This document shows positions 48,446 to 59,500 of a stretch of DNA of 64,000 nt, piece by piece. This stretch comes from Paracoccus denitrificans. Lineage in GTDB: Bacteria > Pseudomonadota > Alphaproteobacteria > Rhodobacterales > Rhodobacteraceae. Location of the stretch: positions 1-64,000 of the forward strand of contig VAFL01000015.1 in assembly GCA_005768755.1 (NCBI GenBank), given 5' to 3'. The first letter of the stretch is position 1. Each line of letters opens with the position of its first letter. The notes beneath the pieces were generated by a model. The model worked only from the letters and a program-made list of their open reading frames with translations, did no database searches and was not told where the DNA came from. Made by a program: the position numbers and the translations under genes.

Positions 48446-49585
48446 ATGAGCGATATCTTGAGTATGTCGGACGAGGAAATCCTCGCCCTGTCCCCAACTG
48501 AACGGGACAAGTTGATGGAACAGGAGCCTGCTCCTGAGCCTGTGGTTGAACCCACTGAAGAGGAACAGGTCAATGAACCAGCTCCCGAGCCCACTCCTGA
48601 ACCTGAACCTCAGCCAACCCCGGAACCAGAGCCTGAGCCCCAGCCTGAAGAACAGCCTGGTGTTGCAGAACCTGAACCAGCTGCACAAGTGGATCAGCCA
48701 GCGGCAGAACCTGCCAAGGTTGAAGAACCAGTAGAAGAAGAAAAGCCTGCTGGTCCTACTGCCGAAGAACAACTCAACAAGTTACTGAGTACGTTCAAAG
48801 CAAGTGGCCGGGACTTCAAAGTCAACTCGGTAGACGAAGCTATTCAGCTGATGCAGAAAGGCGTGAACTATCACGACAAGATGCATGGCTTGAAACCAGT
48901 AATGGGTATTGCCCGTATGCTGGAGCGTGAAGGTCTGCTTAATGAAGGCAAGTTGTCCTTCCTTATTGACTTGCACAAGAAAAACCCTGAAGCTATCGCC
49001 AAGTTGGTTAAAGAGTCGGGTGTTGATCCACTCGAAGTCGATGACAACAAAGTTGCAGCGTACAAGTCGAAGTCCTATGGCTTGACCCCGCAAGAGAACG
49101 CACTTGAGGACGCACTGTCTGAACTTCAGCAGTACCAATCCCATGACCGCGTTATCGGTATGGTCAGTACCAAGATGGACCCAGCTTCTCGCGAGGTAGT
49201 GCTGAAGAACCCGTCTGTGCTCCTGCACATCGCCGACCAGGTTGACTCTGGCGTCTACGATGTGATCCAGGCGGAAGTTGACAAGCAACGTATCCTCGGC
49301 AACTTGCGAGGCATGAATGACCTGCAAGCTTATGACGCAGTTGGTCAGGCCCTGAATGAGCAAGGTGCCTTCAACCACTTGCAGAAGAAGCAAGCACCAG
49401 TTGCTCAGCAGCCTGCGCCGGTTGTAGTCGCTCCTCGTACTCCTGCTCCTAAGCCAGCGAATGTGGCCAAGGTTGCAGCAGCACCTGCCAAGACCACCAC
49501 TGCACCACCTGTTGCACCAAAAGCTTTTAACCCGCTGGCAATGAGCGATGAAGAATTCATGAAACTCGCTGGCAAACCTTTGTAA
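48446..49585 (+). CDS. scaffold-like head protein (N4 gp57-like by position)
   Basis: 379 residues. An acidic Pro/Glu-repeat region (~25-100; PEPTPEPEPQPTPEPEPEPQ), a helical middle and an Ala/Pro-rich hinge end with 'FNPLAMSDEEFMKLAGKPL'. The short acidic-hydrophobic ends (MSDEEILAL at the start and MSDEEFMKL at the end) are similar to each other. Scaffolding proteins next to major capsid genes often look like this. Confidence 0.7.
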   Translation: MSDILSMSDEEILALSPTERDKLMEQEPAPEPVVEPTEEEQVNEPAPEPTPEPEPQPTPEPEPEPQPEEQPGVAEPEPAAQVDQPAAEPAKVEEPVEEEKPAGPTAEEQLNKLLSTFKASGRDFKVNSVDEAIQLMQKGVNYHDKMHGLKPVMGIARMLEREGLLNEGKLSFLIDLHKKNPEAIAKLVKESGVDPLEVDDNKVAAYKSKSYGLTPQENALEDALSELQQYQSHDRVIGMVSTKMDPASREVVLKNPSVLLHIADQVDSGVYDVIQAEVDKQRILGNLRGMNDLQAYDAVGQALNEQGAFNHLQKKQAPVAQQPAPVVVAPRTPAPKPANVAKVAAAPAKTTTAPPVAPKAFNPLAMSDEEFMKLAGKPL

Positions 49586-49598
49586 CTAGGAGCACTAA

Positions 49599-51035
49599 AT
49601 GAGCACCATCAAGACCGCACCGGATACTCTGGTCCCCGGTAAGTACAACGACCCTGCCAACGGTATTCCGTCCAGCATCGGTCCTCAGAGCCACACCTCT
49701 TTCCACCAGAAAGAAGCTCTGATCGACGCTGCTCGTGAACAGTACTTCGGCCAGCTGGCTGACGTGACCAACATGCCGAAGAACTACGGCAAGAAGATCA
49801 CCCGCTTCCACTACATGCCGATGATCGATGACCGAAACCTGAACGATCAGGGTATCGACGCCGCTGGTGCGACCATCAAGATCACCGACTGGGAAGTGAC
49901 CTTCACTACCCTGGTGACCGAGTACGCTGTAGAAGCTAAGGCTACTGCCGCCGCTGCTGCCATCAACGCCATCGAAGCTGGCTTCGCTGTCAAGTCCGGT
50001 TCCGCTGCTCCGTGGCTGGTTACCGTCAAGTACAACTACCTGCGCGCTGCCAACCAACCAGCTGCCGCTGCTGTTGTTGCTGCTGTTCGCGGTGCCAACA
50101 TGAAACCAGGTTCGGGTAACCTGTACGGTTCCTCGAAGGACGTTGGTCTGATCCAAGGTAAGGCTCCACTGCTGTCGGAAACCGGCGGTCGTGTGAACCG
50201 CGTCGGCTTCACTCGTAAGCTGATCGAAGGCACCCTGGAGAAGTACGGTATCTTCCGTGAGTACACCCAGGAATCGCTGGACTTCGACTCCGACGCTGAT
50301 CTGGACAAGCACATCAACCGCGAGATGATTCGCGGTGCGAACGACCTGACCGAAGCCATGCTGCAAGCAGACCTGCTGAACGCTGCTGGTGTCATCCGTT
50401 TCGCTGGTGGTGCGCTGAAGACCTCCGAGCTGAGCAAGGGCGACGTTGTTACCTACGCCGACCTGATCCGCCTGGACATGACCCTGACCGACAACCGCTC
50501 GCCGCGTAAGATCAACATGATCACCGGTTCGCGTATGATCGACACCCGTACCATCATGGGTGCTCGCGCTCTGTACATCGGTTCGGAACTGCTGCCGACC
50601 ATCTACGACATGAAGGACAACCACGGCAAACCAGCGTTCATCTCCATCGAGAAGTACGCCGCTGCTGGTAACACCCTGCGTGGCGAAGTCGGTTCGGTCG
50701 GTCCATTCCGCCTGATCGTTGTTCCTGAGATGCAGCGCTGGTCCGGTGCTGGTGCTCCGGTTGAAGTCGGTGACGGCGCTCACTTCGATAACGGTACCCG
50801 TTACGATGTGTTCCCGATGCTGACCATCGGCTCCGAAGCCTTCACCACCATCGGCTTCCAGACTGACGGCAAGACTGTCAAGTTCGTGATCACCGCGAAG
50901 AAGCCAGGCCGCGAGACTGCTGACCGCATGGACCCGTACGGCGAAATGGGCTTCATGTCCATCAAGTGGTACTACGGCTTCATGGTTCTGCGTCCCGAGT
51001 GGATCGGTATCATCAAGACCCTGGCTGTAGTCTAA
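49599..51035 (+). CDS. major capsid protein (N4 gp56-like)
   Basis: 478 residues, very strong codon bias (many C-ending codons) and AGGAG before the ATG, as expected for the most abundant protein. N-terminal 'DPANGIPSSIGPQSHTSFHQ', then 'FGQLADVTNMPKNYGKKITR', a long helix region (~100-115, Ala-rich) and 'SRMIDTRTIMGARALYIGSE'. The order scaffold-capsid and the length match N4-type capsids with the HK97 fold. Followed by a GC hairpin. Confidence 0.88.
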   Translation: MSTIKTAPDTLVPGKYNDPANGIPSSIGPQSHTSFHQKEALIDAAREQYFGQLADVTNMPKNYGKKITRFHYMPMIDDRNLNDQGIDAAGATIKITDWEVTFTTLVTEYAVEAKATAAAAAINAIEAGFAVKSGSAAPWLVTVKYNYLRAANQPAAAAVVAAVRGANMKPGSGNLYGSSKDVGLIQGKAPLLSETGGRVNRVGFTRKLIEGTLEKYGIFREYTQESLDFDSDADLDKHINREMIRGANDLTEAMLQADLLNAAGVIRFAGGALKTSELSKGDVVTYADLIRLDMTLTDNRSPRKINMITGSRMIDTRTIMGARALYIGSELLPTIYDMKDNHGKPAFISIEKYAAAGNTLRGEVGSVGPFRLIVVPEMQRWSGAGAPVEVGDGAHFDNGTRYDVFPMLTIGSEAFTTIGFQTDGKTVKFVITAKKPGRETADRMDPYGEMGFMSIKWYYGFMVLRPEWIGIIKTLAVV

Positions 51036-51047
51036 GCCAGTCAAGTA

Positions 51048-51068
51048 AGGGGCAGGCAACTGCCCCTT
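51048..51068 (+). terminator. probable partial terminator after the capsid gene
   Basis: GGGGCAG/CTGCCCC stem with a CAA-type loop followed by TTCCTCT. It may lower transcription beyond the capsid gene. Confidence 0.65.
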
Positions 51069-51089
51069 CCTCTCTAAAGGAACAACATC

Positions 51090-51755
51090 ATGACCAACTC
51101 CGTTGACCAGATAGAAACCCAAGACGAAGAAGTGCTTGGCCCTACCGAACTCGAATCGCTCATCGAGCGTGCCGACCTGCTGGGTCTGAAGTACGACAAA
51201 CGTTGGGGCGTAGAGAAGATGCGTGAACTCGTGAATGCCGCAGTAAACGCCGAAGCAAACCAACTCCCTGATCTCAAAGCTGCTGCCGAGGCTGCTGTGA
51301 CTACCAACACCGAAGTATCTGCCGCCACTCTGACGAATGCCGTAGCAGCCGTGGCTGTTGCACCGAAAGAAGAAACCCTGTCCGAGAAGCGCTACCGCCT
51401 CAAGCAGGAAGCCAACAAGCTCGTCCGTGTTCACATCATGAACATGAACCCAGCCCGTAAGGACTGGGAATCGGACACCTATACCGTAGGCAACTCGCTG
51501 ATCGGTACGATCACTCGTACCATCCCGTTCAACGTGGACTGGCACGTAGAGCAAGCCCTGCTGAATGTTCTGCAAGAGCGTGAATGCACAGTCTTCAGCC
51601 AGAAGAAAAACCCTAACACCGGTGCCATGGAAACCAAGATGCGGAAGATCAAGGAACTGCACATCGCAATCCTGCCTCCGCTGACCCCGGAAGAGCTGAA
51701 AGCTCTGGCTCAACGCCAAGCCATGGCTGCTGGTACTGACCACGACGAGGACTGA
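51090..51755 (+). CDS. head/neck protein (N4 gp55-like by position)
   Basis: 221 residues. Acidic N-terminus with 'VLGPTELESLIERADLLGLK' and 'WGVEKMRELVNAAVN', an Ala-rich linker, then 'KLVRVHIMNMNPARKDWESD' and 'NVDWHVEQALLNVLQERECT', a conserved beta domain also seen in other phage head-completion proteins. Probably virion-associated. Confidence 0.7.
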   Translation: MTNSVDQIETQDEEVLGPTELESLIERADLLGLKYDKRWGVEKMRELVNAAVNAEANQLPDLKAAAEAAVTTNTEVSAATLTNAVAAVAVAPKEETLSEKRYRLKQEANKLVRVHIMNMNPARKDWESDTYTVGNSLIGTITRTIPFNVDWHVEQALLNVLQERECTVFSQKKNPNTGAMETKMRKIKELHIAILPPLTPEELKALAQRQAMAAGTDHDED

Positions 51756-51761
51756 TAACCC

Positions 51762-52490
51762 ATGCCGACCACCCCAGTTACCATTGGGCCAGTAACCCTG
51801 GCTCAGTTAACGGAAGCCAAAGTCGATGGTGCTGGGGTCTTCGACACCTTGATGCGAGCCTCTGCTGCACACTGTCAGCAGGAATTCGAACGCAACCGCA
51901 TCAAGGGTCAAGACTACGCACAGGTCTACCTCACGGCTATGCAGTACACCTTGCAGACTGCTACGCAGTTCCTGCTCGGTAAAGATAAGGCTTACCTCGA
52001 AGCTCAACTCATCGAGGCGCAAGTAAAGATTGCGGAACAGCAGTTGCTCCAAGAGCAACAGAAAGTAGAGTTGATCGCTGCTCAGGTGTTGAAGACCAAG
52101 CAGGAGACTACCAACCTTGTTCAAGAGCTTGAGAACCTCAAGGCTCAGGAATGCTTGCTCAAGGCTCAGTACGATCTCACCATGGTGCAGAAGCTACAGA
52201 CGACTGCACAGACCTCTCTGGTACAGCAGAAGATTGCTACCGAGAAAGCCCAGACCGTTGAAACTGGTGTGGACGATAACAGTGTCATTGGCCGACAGAA
52301 GCTCCTGTATAAAGCACAGACTGATGGCTTCCGACGTGACGCCGAACAGAAGGCAGCCAAAGCACTGGTTGACACTTGGAACGTACGCCGTACAACTGAT
52401 AACGGTACTGTCGCTGATGCTACCAACATGTTGAACGACGCAACCATTGGTCGTGTTGTAAAAAAGATGCTTACTGGTATCGATGCGTAA
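51762..52490 (+). CDS. coiled-coil virion protein (N4 gp54-like by position)
   Basis: 242 residues. Residues ~75-170 are a long Gln/Glu/Lys coiled coil (EQQLLQEQQKVELIAAQVLK). The start has 'LTEAKVDGAGVFDTLMRASA' and the end 'VVKKMLTGIDA'. In N4 the equivalent protein of about 30 kDa is in the virion. Followed by a strong terminator. Confidence 0.75.
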   Translation: MPTTPVTIGPVTLAQLTEAKVDGAGVFDTLMRASAAHCQQEFERNRIKGQDYAQVYLTAMQYTLQTATQFLLGKDKAYLEAQLIEAQVKIAEQQLLQEQQKVELIAAQVLKTKQETTNLVQELENLKAQECLLKAQYDLTMVQKLQTTAQTSLVQQKIATEKAQTVETGVDDNSVIGRQKLLYKAQTDGFRRDAEQKAAKALVDTWNVRRTTDNGTVADATNMLNDATIGRVVKKMLTGIDA

Positions 52491-52504
52491 CCAGTGAGGT
52501 AAGA

Positions 52505-52532
52505 TAAAGGGAGCTTCGGCTCCCTTTTCTTT
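52505..52532 (+). terminator. rho-independent terminator
   Basis: AAAGGGAGC/GCTCCCTTT stem with loop TTCG, then TCTTTT, between the coiled-coil gene and the next virion gene. Confidence 0.92.
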
Positions 52533-52543
52533 TGGAGGTAATA

Positions 52544-54838
52544 ATGGGGTTGTTCAGTAGCAAGAAGAAGATCATCGTCAACGTAACGGTACAACCTGTC
52601 TTCGAAGAAGCACGCATTCCATACTCGGTCAAAGCTGGCGTGATCAAGTATGTGCTGGGCGACATTACCAGCATGTCTGACAGCATCAACGAAGAGTTGG
52701 CAGGCTGTGTAGGCACGAAGGCGAACACTGGTTTCAGTTGGGCCAAGCGAGAGGACTACATCCCAGGCGTGCCCACGGCTTACGTGAAATCGAACATCGA
52801 TGCACGAAGCACAGTGCTGGGTACTATTGCGGTCAACGTAGGGCAGCCAGTGACAGCTGTGTACTACCGCTATGGCCCTATGAACTCTCTGCACTATGCC
52901 TGGACGTGGATCGTCAACACGCACGGCTACAATGCGCAAACCAATGAGCTGGTGGGCCTCAGTGCGTCCACTGGTTTCAAATGCTACCTGAGCAACATGG
53001 TAGCCACGTATACGCGTGAGTCTTATGACTTCGTTCGTGAGACGTACGATGAAGGTGTGTTTGCCCAGTTAGGGCCGTCCCCTAAGTCTGGCTGGACGCC
53101 GAGCAAGCCATACACTTACTTGGCTCCTGGTGGTATCGGTGAGTATGCAGAGCAGCCAGCTTATGAGGTGAGCGATGTAGCTGTGGATGACTACGTTACG
53201 ATCACCTATGAGTTTGAGGATGCCGAAGGTAACTACGTGCAACGTGGTTTGACCTTGGCTATCACTGGGATCAGTGATGAAGACTACCATCAGGTGCGGT
53301 ACACCAAAGAGGATGGCAAGACTGGTTTCTTCACGTACTTGCACGGAGCTGGCTACTACCCAGCTATCGACTTGGCTTACGTCATGGAATACAACGACTT
53401 AGGTTCGTACTACCCATGGGCGTACTTCCGTGTTGATGGAACTCCTGTGCATTACGACTCTGAGTACTATGAAATGTACAAGCACTGCAAGAAGTGGTGT
53501 CAGTACATTGGTGTGGACTTCGAGCGCATCTACTCGGCTGTACACACAGACAACGACGTAGATGATGTGGCTCAAGTTATCTTGCAAGTAGCTGTCAAAC
53601 CGGACAGCACGAACCAAGCTGTTATTGAGTACCTGTTCAAACACTTCAGCTTGCTGCACGAGAACTCGCTGTCCCAAATGCAGATGGCAGACAACCTGCC
53701 TGACAAGTTCCTGGCGTTCAGTACAAGTCCAAGCCAAGCTCAGCGCATCATGGATCGACAGTTTGCACAGACACTTCAGTTCTCTGGTATCACTCGTTCC
53801 CGCCAAGCCGGTGTGATTGGCAAGAAAGGTACGTACACACAACACTATGGTTTGGTTGCACAGAACTCCCAGTTGATTGAGTCGATCACTCCTACCGGTA
53901 CGGAAACGTCTACCGTGTGGAGTAGCCAGCCTGCTTATGTCTATCGCTACCAAGTACTGGACTCGGTGTTTGAAGAGATTGCCGTGTTTGGTTTGCGTAT
54001 GGACTACCACGTACACCACAAGAAAGGATTTGGTGCTGGTGCAGGATCTCCAGAACTGTTAGTACCGGTAGACCGCGAGGTCATGCGATCTATCTCTACG
54101 GCTAGACGTGAGCAAGTGATCTGCCGTGGCCTGTACTTGCTGGTAAACACAGTCATTGTGCAGAAGACGCCATGGTACGCATCTGGCTTCTTCAAAGCCG
54201 TCCTAATGATCGTAGCTACCGCAGTGACCATTATCTCTATGGGTACTGCATGGCAATCCATTGTGGCTGCTGCGGCTATTGGTACATATGCCGCTGTGAT
54301 TACGGTCACTGTGTTGGTGCTTCAGTACATCGTAGTAACGACGGCGATTCGCCTGTTCGTTAAGCACTTCGGCCCTAAGCTCGGTCTGATTGCTGCCGTA
54401 GCTGCCATTGCTATTGGTGGCTATAACAGCATGGCTGGCGGCGAAGGCATGTGGGCAGATGGCATGCTGGCCTTGGGTAACAATCTGGTGAAGGAATCCA
54501 GCAATGCGTACAACCTGCTGACGCAAGACGTGTATGCGGAAATGCTGGACTTCCAAGAATGGGCTCAAGGCCAATTCGATAGCCTCAAGGAAAAACGGGA
54601 TGAGCTTGGCCTCAACGCACAGTGGCAAGGACTCACTGGTTTCGACTTTGTAGGTATGGTGCCTCATACTGTGTTTGGTGAGTCCCCAAGCTCCTACTAC
54701 GCTCGAACTGTACACTCGGGTAACATTGGTACAAACGCGTACGATCTGATCGAAAACTATCACTCGTACAAACTGCAACTCCCTCAACTGTCTGATACGC
54801 AGGAGATTATTGATGGCTTACAACTTCCCGAATCTTAA
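52544..54838 (+). CDS. large virion protein with membrane segments (N4 gp53-like by position)
   Basis: 764 residues; GGAGG 8 bases before the ATG. The N-terminal ~540 residues are soluble and beta-rich. Residues ~545-630 hold three or four hydrophobic segments (AVLMIVATAVTIISMGTAW, AAVITVTVLVLQYIVVTTAI, LGLIAAVAAIAIGG). A C-terminal helical part follows. Together with the next two proteins and the virion RNAP it is a candidate ejection protein that could form a channel in the host envelope. The 3' end overlaps the next gene by 26 bases. Confidence 0.72.
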   Translation: MGLFSSKKKIIVNVTVQPVFEEARIPYSVKAGVIKYVLGDITSMSDSINEELAGCVGTKANTGFSWAKREDYIPGVPTAYVKSNIDARSTVLGTIAVNVGQPVTAVYYRYGPMNSLHYAWTWIVNTHGYNAQTNELVGLSASTGFKCYLSNMVATYTRESYDFVRETYDEGVFAQLGPSPKSGWTPSKPYTYLAPGGIGEYAEQPAYEVSDVAVDDYVTITYEFEDAEGNYVQRGLTLAITGISDEDYHQVRYTKEDGKTGFFTYLHGAGYYPAIDLAYVMEYNDLGSYYPWAYFRVDGTPVHYDSEYYEMYKHCKKWCQYIGVDFERIYSAVHTDNDVDDVAQVILQVAVKPDSTNQAVIEYLFKHFSLLHENSLSQMQMADNLPDKFLAFSTSPSQAQRIMDRQFAQTLQFSGITRSRQAGVIGKKGTYTQHYGLVAQNSQLIESITPTGTETSTVWSSQPAYVYRYQVLDSVFEEIAVFGLRMDYHVHHKKGFGAGAGSPELLVPVDREVMRSISTARREQVICRGLYLLVNTVIVQKTPWYASGFFKAVLMIVATAVTIISMGTAWQSIVAAAAIGTYAAVITVTVLVLQYIVVTTAIRLFVKHFGPKLGLIAAVAAIAIGGYNSMAGGEGMWADGMLALGNNLVKESSNAYNLLTQDVYAEMLDFQEWAQGQFDSLKEKRDELGLNAQWQGLTGFDFVGMVPHTVFGESPSSYYARTVHSGNIGTNAYDLIENYHSYKLQLPQLSDTQEIIDGLQLPES

Positions 54839-55301
54839 TTTGGGTGCCCGCTCTACCGACAACTTCACGTTCGGTCTGGGCGATGTTCTTGGCAACCTGG
54901 GCTACGGCGACGGTGCTCCTTCCATGCTGACTGCCAATATTGGTGCATCTGGCGGTGGCCCTGTCATCGGTGCAGCAAACCAAGGGGGCATCTGGAATTC
55001 GATCTTCAGCCGTAACTCTATGTTCGGCGGTACGGATCCTGAAACTGGTGCTATTACGGGCGGCTGGGTATCGCCACTGGCTTCCATCGGTGGAGCTACC
55101 TTCTCTGGCATGCAAGGCCAAAAGCAGCTGAAGCTGGCTGAGACTCAGTTCAAAGAGAACAAGCGCCAGTTCGATGCCAACTTTGCTGCGCAACGCCAGA
55201 CTACCAACACCCAGCTGGAAGACCGTCAGCGTGCCCGTGTGGCTTCCAACCCTGGGGCTTATGAGTCTGTTGACTCTTACCTCAACCGCAATTCGGTGTA
55301 A
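54813..55301 (+). CDS. virion protein of ~17 kDa (N4 gp52-like by position and size)
   Basis: 162 residues from the ATG at 54813 (AGGAG upstream). Gly/Asn-rich first half (TFGLGDVLGNLGYGDGAP), then an alpha-helical Gln-rich part (QLKLAETQFKENKRQFDANF) common in internal virion proteins of podoviruses. Probably ejected with DNA. Confidence 0.7.
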   Translation: MAYNFPNLNLGARSTDNFTFGLGDVLGNLGYGDGAPSMLTANIGASGGGPVIGAANQGGIWNSIFSRNSMFGGTDPETGAITGGWVSPLASIGGATFSGMQGQKQLKLAETQFKENKRQFDANFAAQRQTTNTQLEDRQRARVASNPGAYESVDSYLNRNSV

Positions 55302-55304
55302 CCA

Positions 55305-56570
55305 ATGGCGATTACTTGGCGAACTGTAGCTGGAGGCGGGGGCGGAGGCTCCTCGCTCATCCAGTCTGGTACTGCTGGCGTACTGCAAGGTATCGAATCC
55401 TTGCGTCGCCTGGCAGCCGAACAACAACAGTTGAACATCCAGAACTCCAAGATCATCCGCGACAAGAACACCAACGACTACCTGGACCAGGTAGCTCAAG
55501 TGACTTCTGCGGCTGATCTGGCAGACCCTGCTGTTCAGCAACAACTCATGCAGATGCGGGCTGGCTTTGGTCAGATGATTGACCGGAATGCTACCCGCGA
55601 TGCTATTGACCAACGTGTACTGCAACTTCAGAAACAGGAGGTAGCTGCAAATCAGTTTGCTGATCAGGCACAAGAGCGTGAACAACGTCCTCTGCTGGAA
55701 CAGCTGACTGAGGCTGGCCGTACTGGTGATCGCGCACGCGTAAACCAGATTCTCAAGGACAACTCGTTCATCAATGAGGCTGAAGTAGCACGCGGCGCTG
55801 ATCAAGCACTGGATGCTGTAACCAACCGTCAGTACGCAGCTGCTGGGCAGGCTCGTGCAGACCGCGCTGAGCAACGTGCTATTCGTGGTGAAGCTCGTGC
55901 CGATGCTCAGTTCAATCTGAGCCAGCAGATTCAGAAAGCTAACTTGGCTGATCGACAAGAAGCGCGGCAACTGCGCCGTGACACTGGTTTGCTGCAAGCT
56001 GCTGAGCTGGATCTCAAAGCCAACGAAGCTGCATTGCGTGCTGCTAACCCACTGGCCAATACCTCGACGGATGTATTGAAAGATGCGAACGCCTTGGTAG
56101 GCAAAGTGGCTGACCAGATCGAACCATGGTTTGCAGATAACGCCGTGGCTCGTAACGAGTTGACCAACAAGTTCCAGGGACTCATGTCGGATGGTATCGA
56201 CATGGGCGGGGATATCGGTAAGGTGAAGATTCCTCCTGCTTTGATCGAGCAATATCTGAACCAAGCCAAGGATATGTCCTTCCGTAGTACCGGTTCCCTG
56301 CTGGCCAACGCGGACGACTGGTTCAAGACTTACGCCACTAGCAACCCTGGTTTGTTCCGTCGTGCAGGCGAAGTTGGCGAGCAAATCAAGCAACTTCGTG
56401 AAGCCCTGCGGGAAGTAAACGCAGGTAAGATCGAACTGCTTCGTGGAAACAAATTGGATTCTGTTGGTTTATCGGATAAGCTCAACACCATTCGCACAGG
56501 CATTCCAACGAATAGCCGTCCAGTGCCTGGTTATGAGCTGCTTCCGGGGCCTGAAAAAGACCGCCGTTAG
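55305..56570 (+). CDS. internal virion/ejection protein (N4 gp51-like by position)
   Basis: 421 residues. A Gly-run near the start (AGGGGGGSSLI) precedes an extended Gln/Ala/Arg helical region (~30-260), as in podovirus internal virion proteins, and a mixed C-terminal domain. It lies 3 bases after the previous stop and 19 before the virion RNAP. Confidence 0.72.
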   Translation: MAITWRTVAGGGGGGSSLIQSGTAGVLQGIESLRRLAAEQQQLNIQNSKIIRDKNTNDYLDQVAQVTSAADLADPAVQQQLMQMRAGFGQMIDRNATRDAIDQRVLQLQKQEVAANQFADQAQEREQRPLLEQLTEAGRTGDRARVNQILKDNSFINEAEVARGADQALDAVTNRQYAAAGQARADRAEQRAIRGEARADAQFNLSQQIQKANLADRQEARQLRRDTGLLQAAELDLKANEAALRAANPLANTSTDVLKDANALVGKVADQIEPWFADNAVARNELTNKFQGLMSDGIDMGGDIGKVKIPPALIEQYLNQAKDMSFRSTGSLLANADDWFKTYATSNPGLFRRAGEVGEQIKQLREALREVNAGKIELLRGNKLDSVGLSDKLNTIRTGIPTNSRPVPGYELLPGPEKDRR

Positions 56571-56589
56571 CATATAGGAGAACATAGTA

Positions 56590-59500
56590 ATGGCTGACTC
56601 TCTGTTCACACCGTTGAACATTGACATTCAGCTGCCGGAACAACCAACAGGGGGCCAAGGCTCCTTGTTTGGTTTGGCAGCTCAGAAAGGTTTCGACCTC
56701 GAACAAGCCGTGGAGCGTAACCAGCGCAACGTGGAAAACGCGCTCATCCGTAAGGTTGGTCTGAACCCTGACTCGGTACTCGGCCAGTACGGTAACTTAG
56801 TTGCCTCTGCTGCCTCGGGCGCATCGCGTTTGGCCGGTAACTTGGCCACTCTGCCGTTGGATGCTGTTGCAGGCATGGCCCAAGCCAGTGTTCCCGAGGA
56901 ACGAGTCCAAGCTTACAACCGTACTCTGCGTGGTGAAGCCACTCCAGAAGACGCGGCTCTGTTGAATCAAACTGCACTGGGTGATGACGGTGTACCGCAA
57001 ACCTACTTCCAACGTCTGCAAGGTACTCAGGGTATTCAGCAAGCCAGCCAGAAAGTGGCTGACTTCTTCGATATCTCGGGCATTGTGGACACTACTCGTC
57101 GCGACCGTCTCAGCGACGATATCCGTGAGAGCACCGCTAGTGGTGTAGAACAGCTGCGGGCAGCTTACGATGCCTACCAGAACGGCGATAAGTACAACGC
57201 CATCGTACAAGGTACTCAAGGTGCATTCCGCACTATCGCTTCTGCTCTGGGCACTGGCGTTACTGACCCTGGTGCTGTGGCTGAATATGTAGCCGAGAAC
57301 GCGCCCCAACTGGCATTGCACGCAGTAGCGCCTGCTGCTGGCTTGGCTACTAACCTGGGTTACGGTGCTGATATCCAGCGTGAAGGTATGACCCAGTACG
57401 CTGCCAATAACGAGGGTCAGCTGCCAGACGCAGAGGATCGCCGTAACATGGCTCTGTGGGCTGCCGCTGCGGCTGGCGCAGAACAGATCGGTGATGTTGG
57501 CTTGCTGAAAGGCATCCGTGCTGCTGGTACTGGCGTAGGCCGTGCTGCTTCTGGCGTGGCTACCAGTACTGCTCGTGAAGGCGTGACTGAAGGCTTCCAG
57601 ACCGTAGCCGAGAACGAAGCTCAACTTAAAGACACCAGCCTAGAAGAAGTAGTCGAAGCAGCCACCATTGGTGCGCTGGTTGGCGGTACTTTCCAAGGTG
57701 GTGCGGAGATCACCAATGCTGTCGCACAAGGCCAAGCGCCTACTCAAGAAAATCGACCTACAGCTGAAGCAGTTGCGGAACTGGAGTCTAGTGCTCTGGA
57801 TACTGGTGATGTTAGTGCTCTGGCAGCTGTGGACCCTGGTCGGGCAATTTCTGTCCTCAATGACCTGAGCATCGATGCTGCACCTGAAGTGGTGCAGGCC
57901 AACCTGCGTCAAGCAGACGATATCGAAGCTGGTCTTGTGACTCAGATCGATGACCTGAAAGCCAACATGGAGAACAACTCCCCTGAAGCCGTTCAAGAGT
58001 TCCGTGAAATCCTGGCTGAGCTGCCAGAAGACGCGCCAGATGCTGCTGCCATTCGTGATGCTATTGCTGCTTCCGAGTCGTACACTCCGGCTATGCGCAA
58101 ACAAGATGAAGCCACTGTGGCCCGTCTTGAAAAGCAGCTCGGTGAAGTACGCCAAGTTGCTGAACGCCTCCGAGTGGATAGCACTCCTGATACTGATACC
58201 GTCGTTGCTGCTGCTCGGGAAGGTAATGCTGACGAAGCTCTGACTCTGACCATGCAGAACCCGGATGCTATTGAGCCTTCGGTTGCTGCTGAACTGAGCC
58301 GTAACGAATCGCTGCCGATGGAGCAACGTGAAGCTCTGTCCACCTTCGCTGCTGCACAGGAAGCCAGTAACGCACTGAAAGATCGCGGTGCTGTGAACTC
58401 GGATGTGTTCAATGGTGGTCCTGGCTTCAAAGGCCTGAACCAATACCGTAGTGCTATCCGTACTGCCCTGAACAACGGCAACACTGAGAAAGCTCAGGCT
58501 GAGATTCAGCAACTGGCTTCCTTCGCTGCTACCCGTGAGTCCAAGGCTGCGGCGATCTCTGCTGCCTACGATTCCGTGAAGGGTTCGAACAAGCGTGTAT
58601 TCATCGCACCGGACAGCACTGGTAACTGGGTACAGACCCCTAGCAAACAAGACAACGGCCTTGTCATCAACGCCGCTTCGTTCCGCCTGCGTGACGATGT
58701 AGCTGCTGAAGCCAAGGCTCTGCGTACTGCTGCGTCTGCTTTCCAAGCCTACGCTGCTGCTCCACGTACTACCGTGAAAGCTGAAGAGGTGGCTACCGCT
58801 CCGGTAGGAGAGGCTGTCGCTGCACCTGAAACTGCTCCAACCCAACAGGTTGAGGCACAGGAAGCCAACGAAGCGGTAGCCGAAACTGGTGAGCTGACTG
58901 CTCTACGTAACCGTACTGGTGCGCCTGTTACTTCTGACAACTACCAGCAAGTAAACCTGCTGGGTGAAATGTTCAGCCAAGAAACTGGCCGTGACACCGA
59001 TGCTTCTATTCGCCCACTGGCTGCCGTACAGGACTTCATGTCTAAAGTGCGTAGCGGTGAAGTGAACATCAATGACTTCCTCTCGCAGGAAGCAGAGCTG
59101 TCGCCAAACCAACGCACTGCTGTGAATCGGTTCTTTGGTTTCCAGCGCATGCTGGATCCGTTTATCAAGCAAGGCTTCACTCGCCGTCGTCAACCGGAAT
59201 TCCGGTTCCAGGACTACTCCCAGTTCCTCATCAATGATGATGGTTCTGTGGATGAGAACGCCCGTACGGCTATCGCCATGGGTTCGTTTACCTGGATTGC
59301 TGAGAACGCCAACAGCATCTTCAACACTGACGAAGGGATCAACATGATCCTGAACCGTGACAGTGAAGAAGAAGTCTCTGCTGAGGCTTATGCTGTATTG
59401 GGTAAAGTCGGTACTCGTGAAGACGTAGTAGCCAACCAACTGGGTGGCCGTATTGCACAAGCATTGGGTATCCGTGCACGACCAGAGGCCGCTGCCAACG

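Noticed and set aside
49557..51743. A 728-codon minus-strand open frame opposite the capsid gene
   Set aside because: Opposite the most biased gene of the window; long antisense frames are expected there and no protein motif is visible.
54807..56393. Long minus-strand frame opposite the internal virion protein genes
   Set aside because: Shadow of real plus-strand genes with good starts and continuous coupling.
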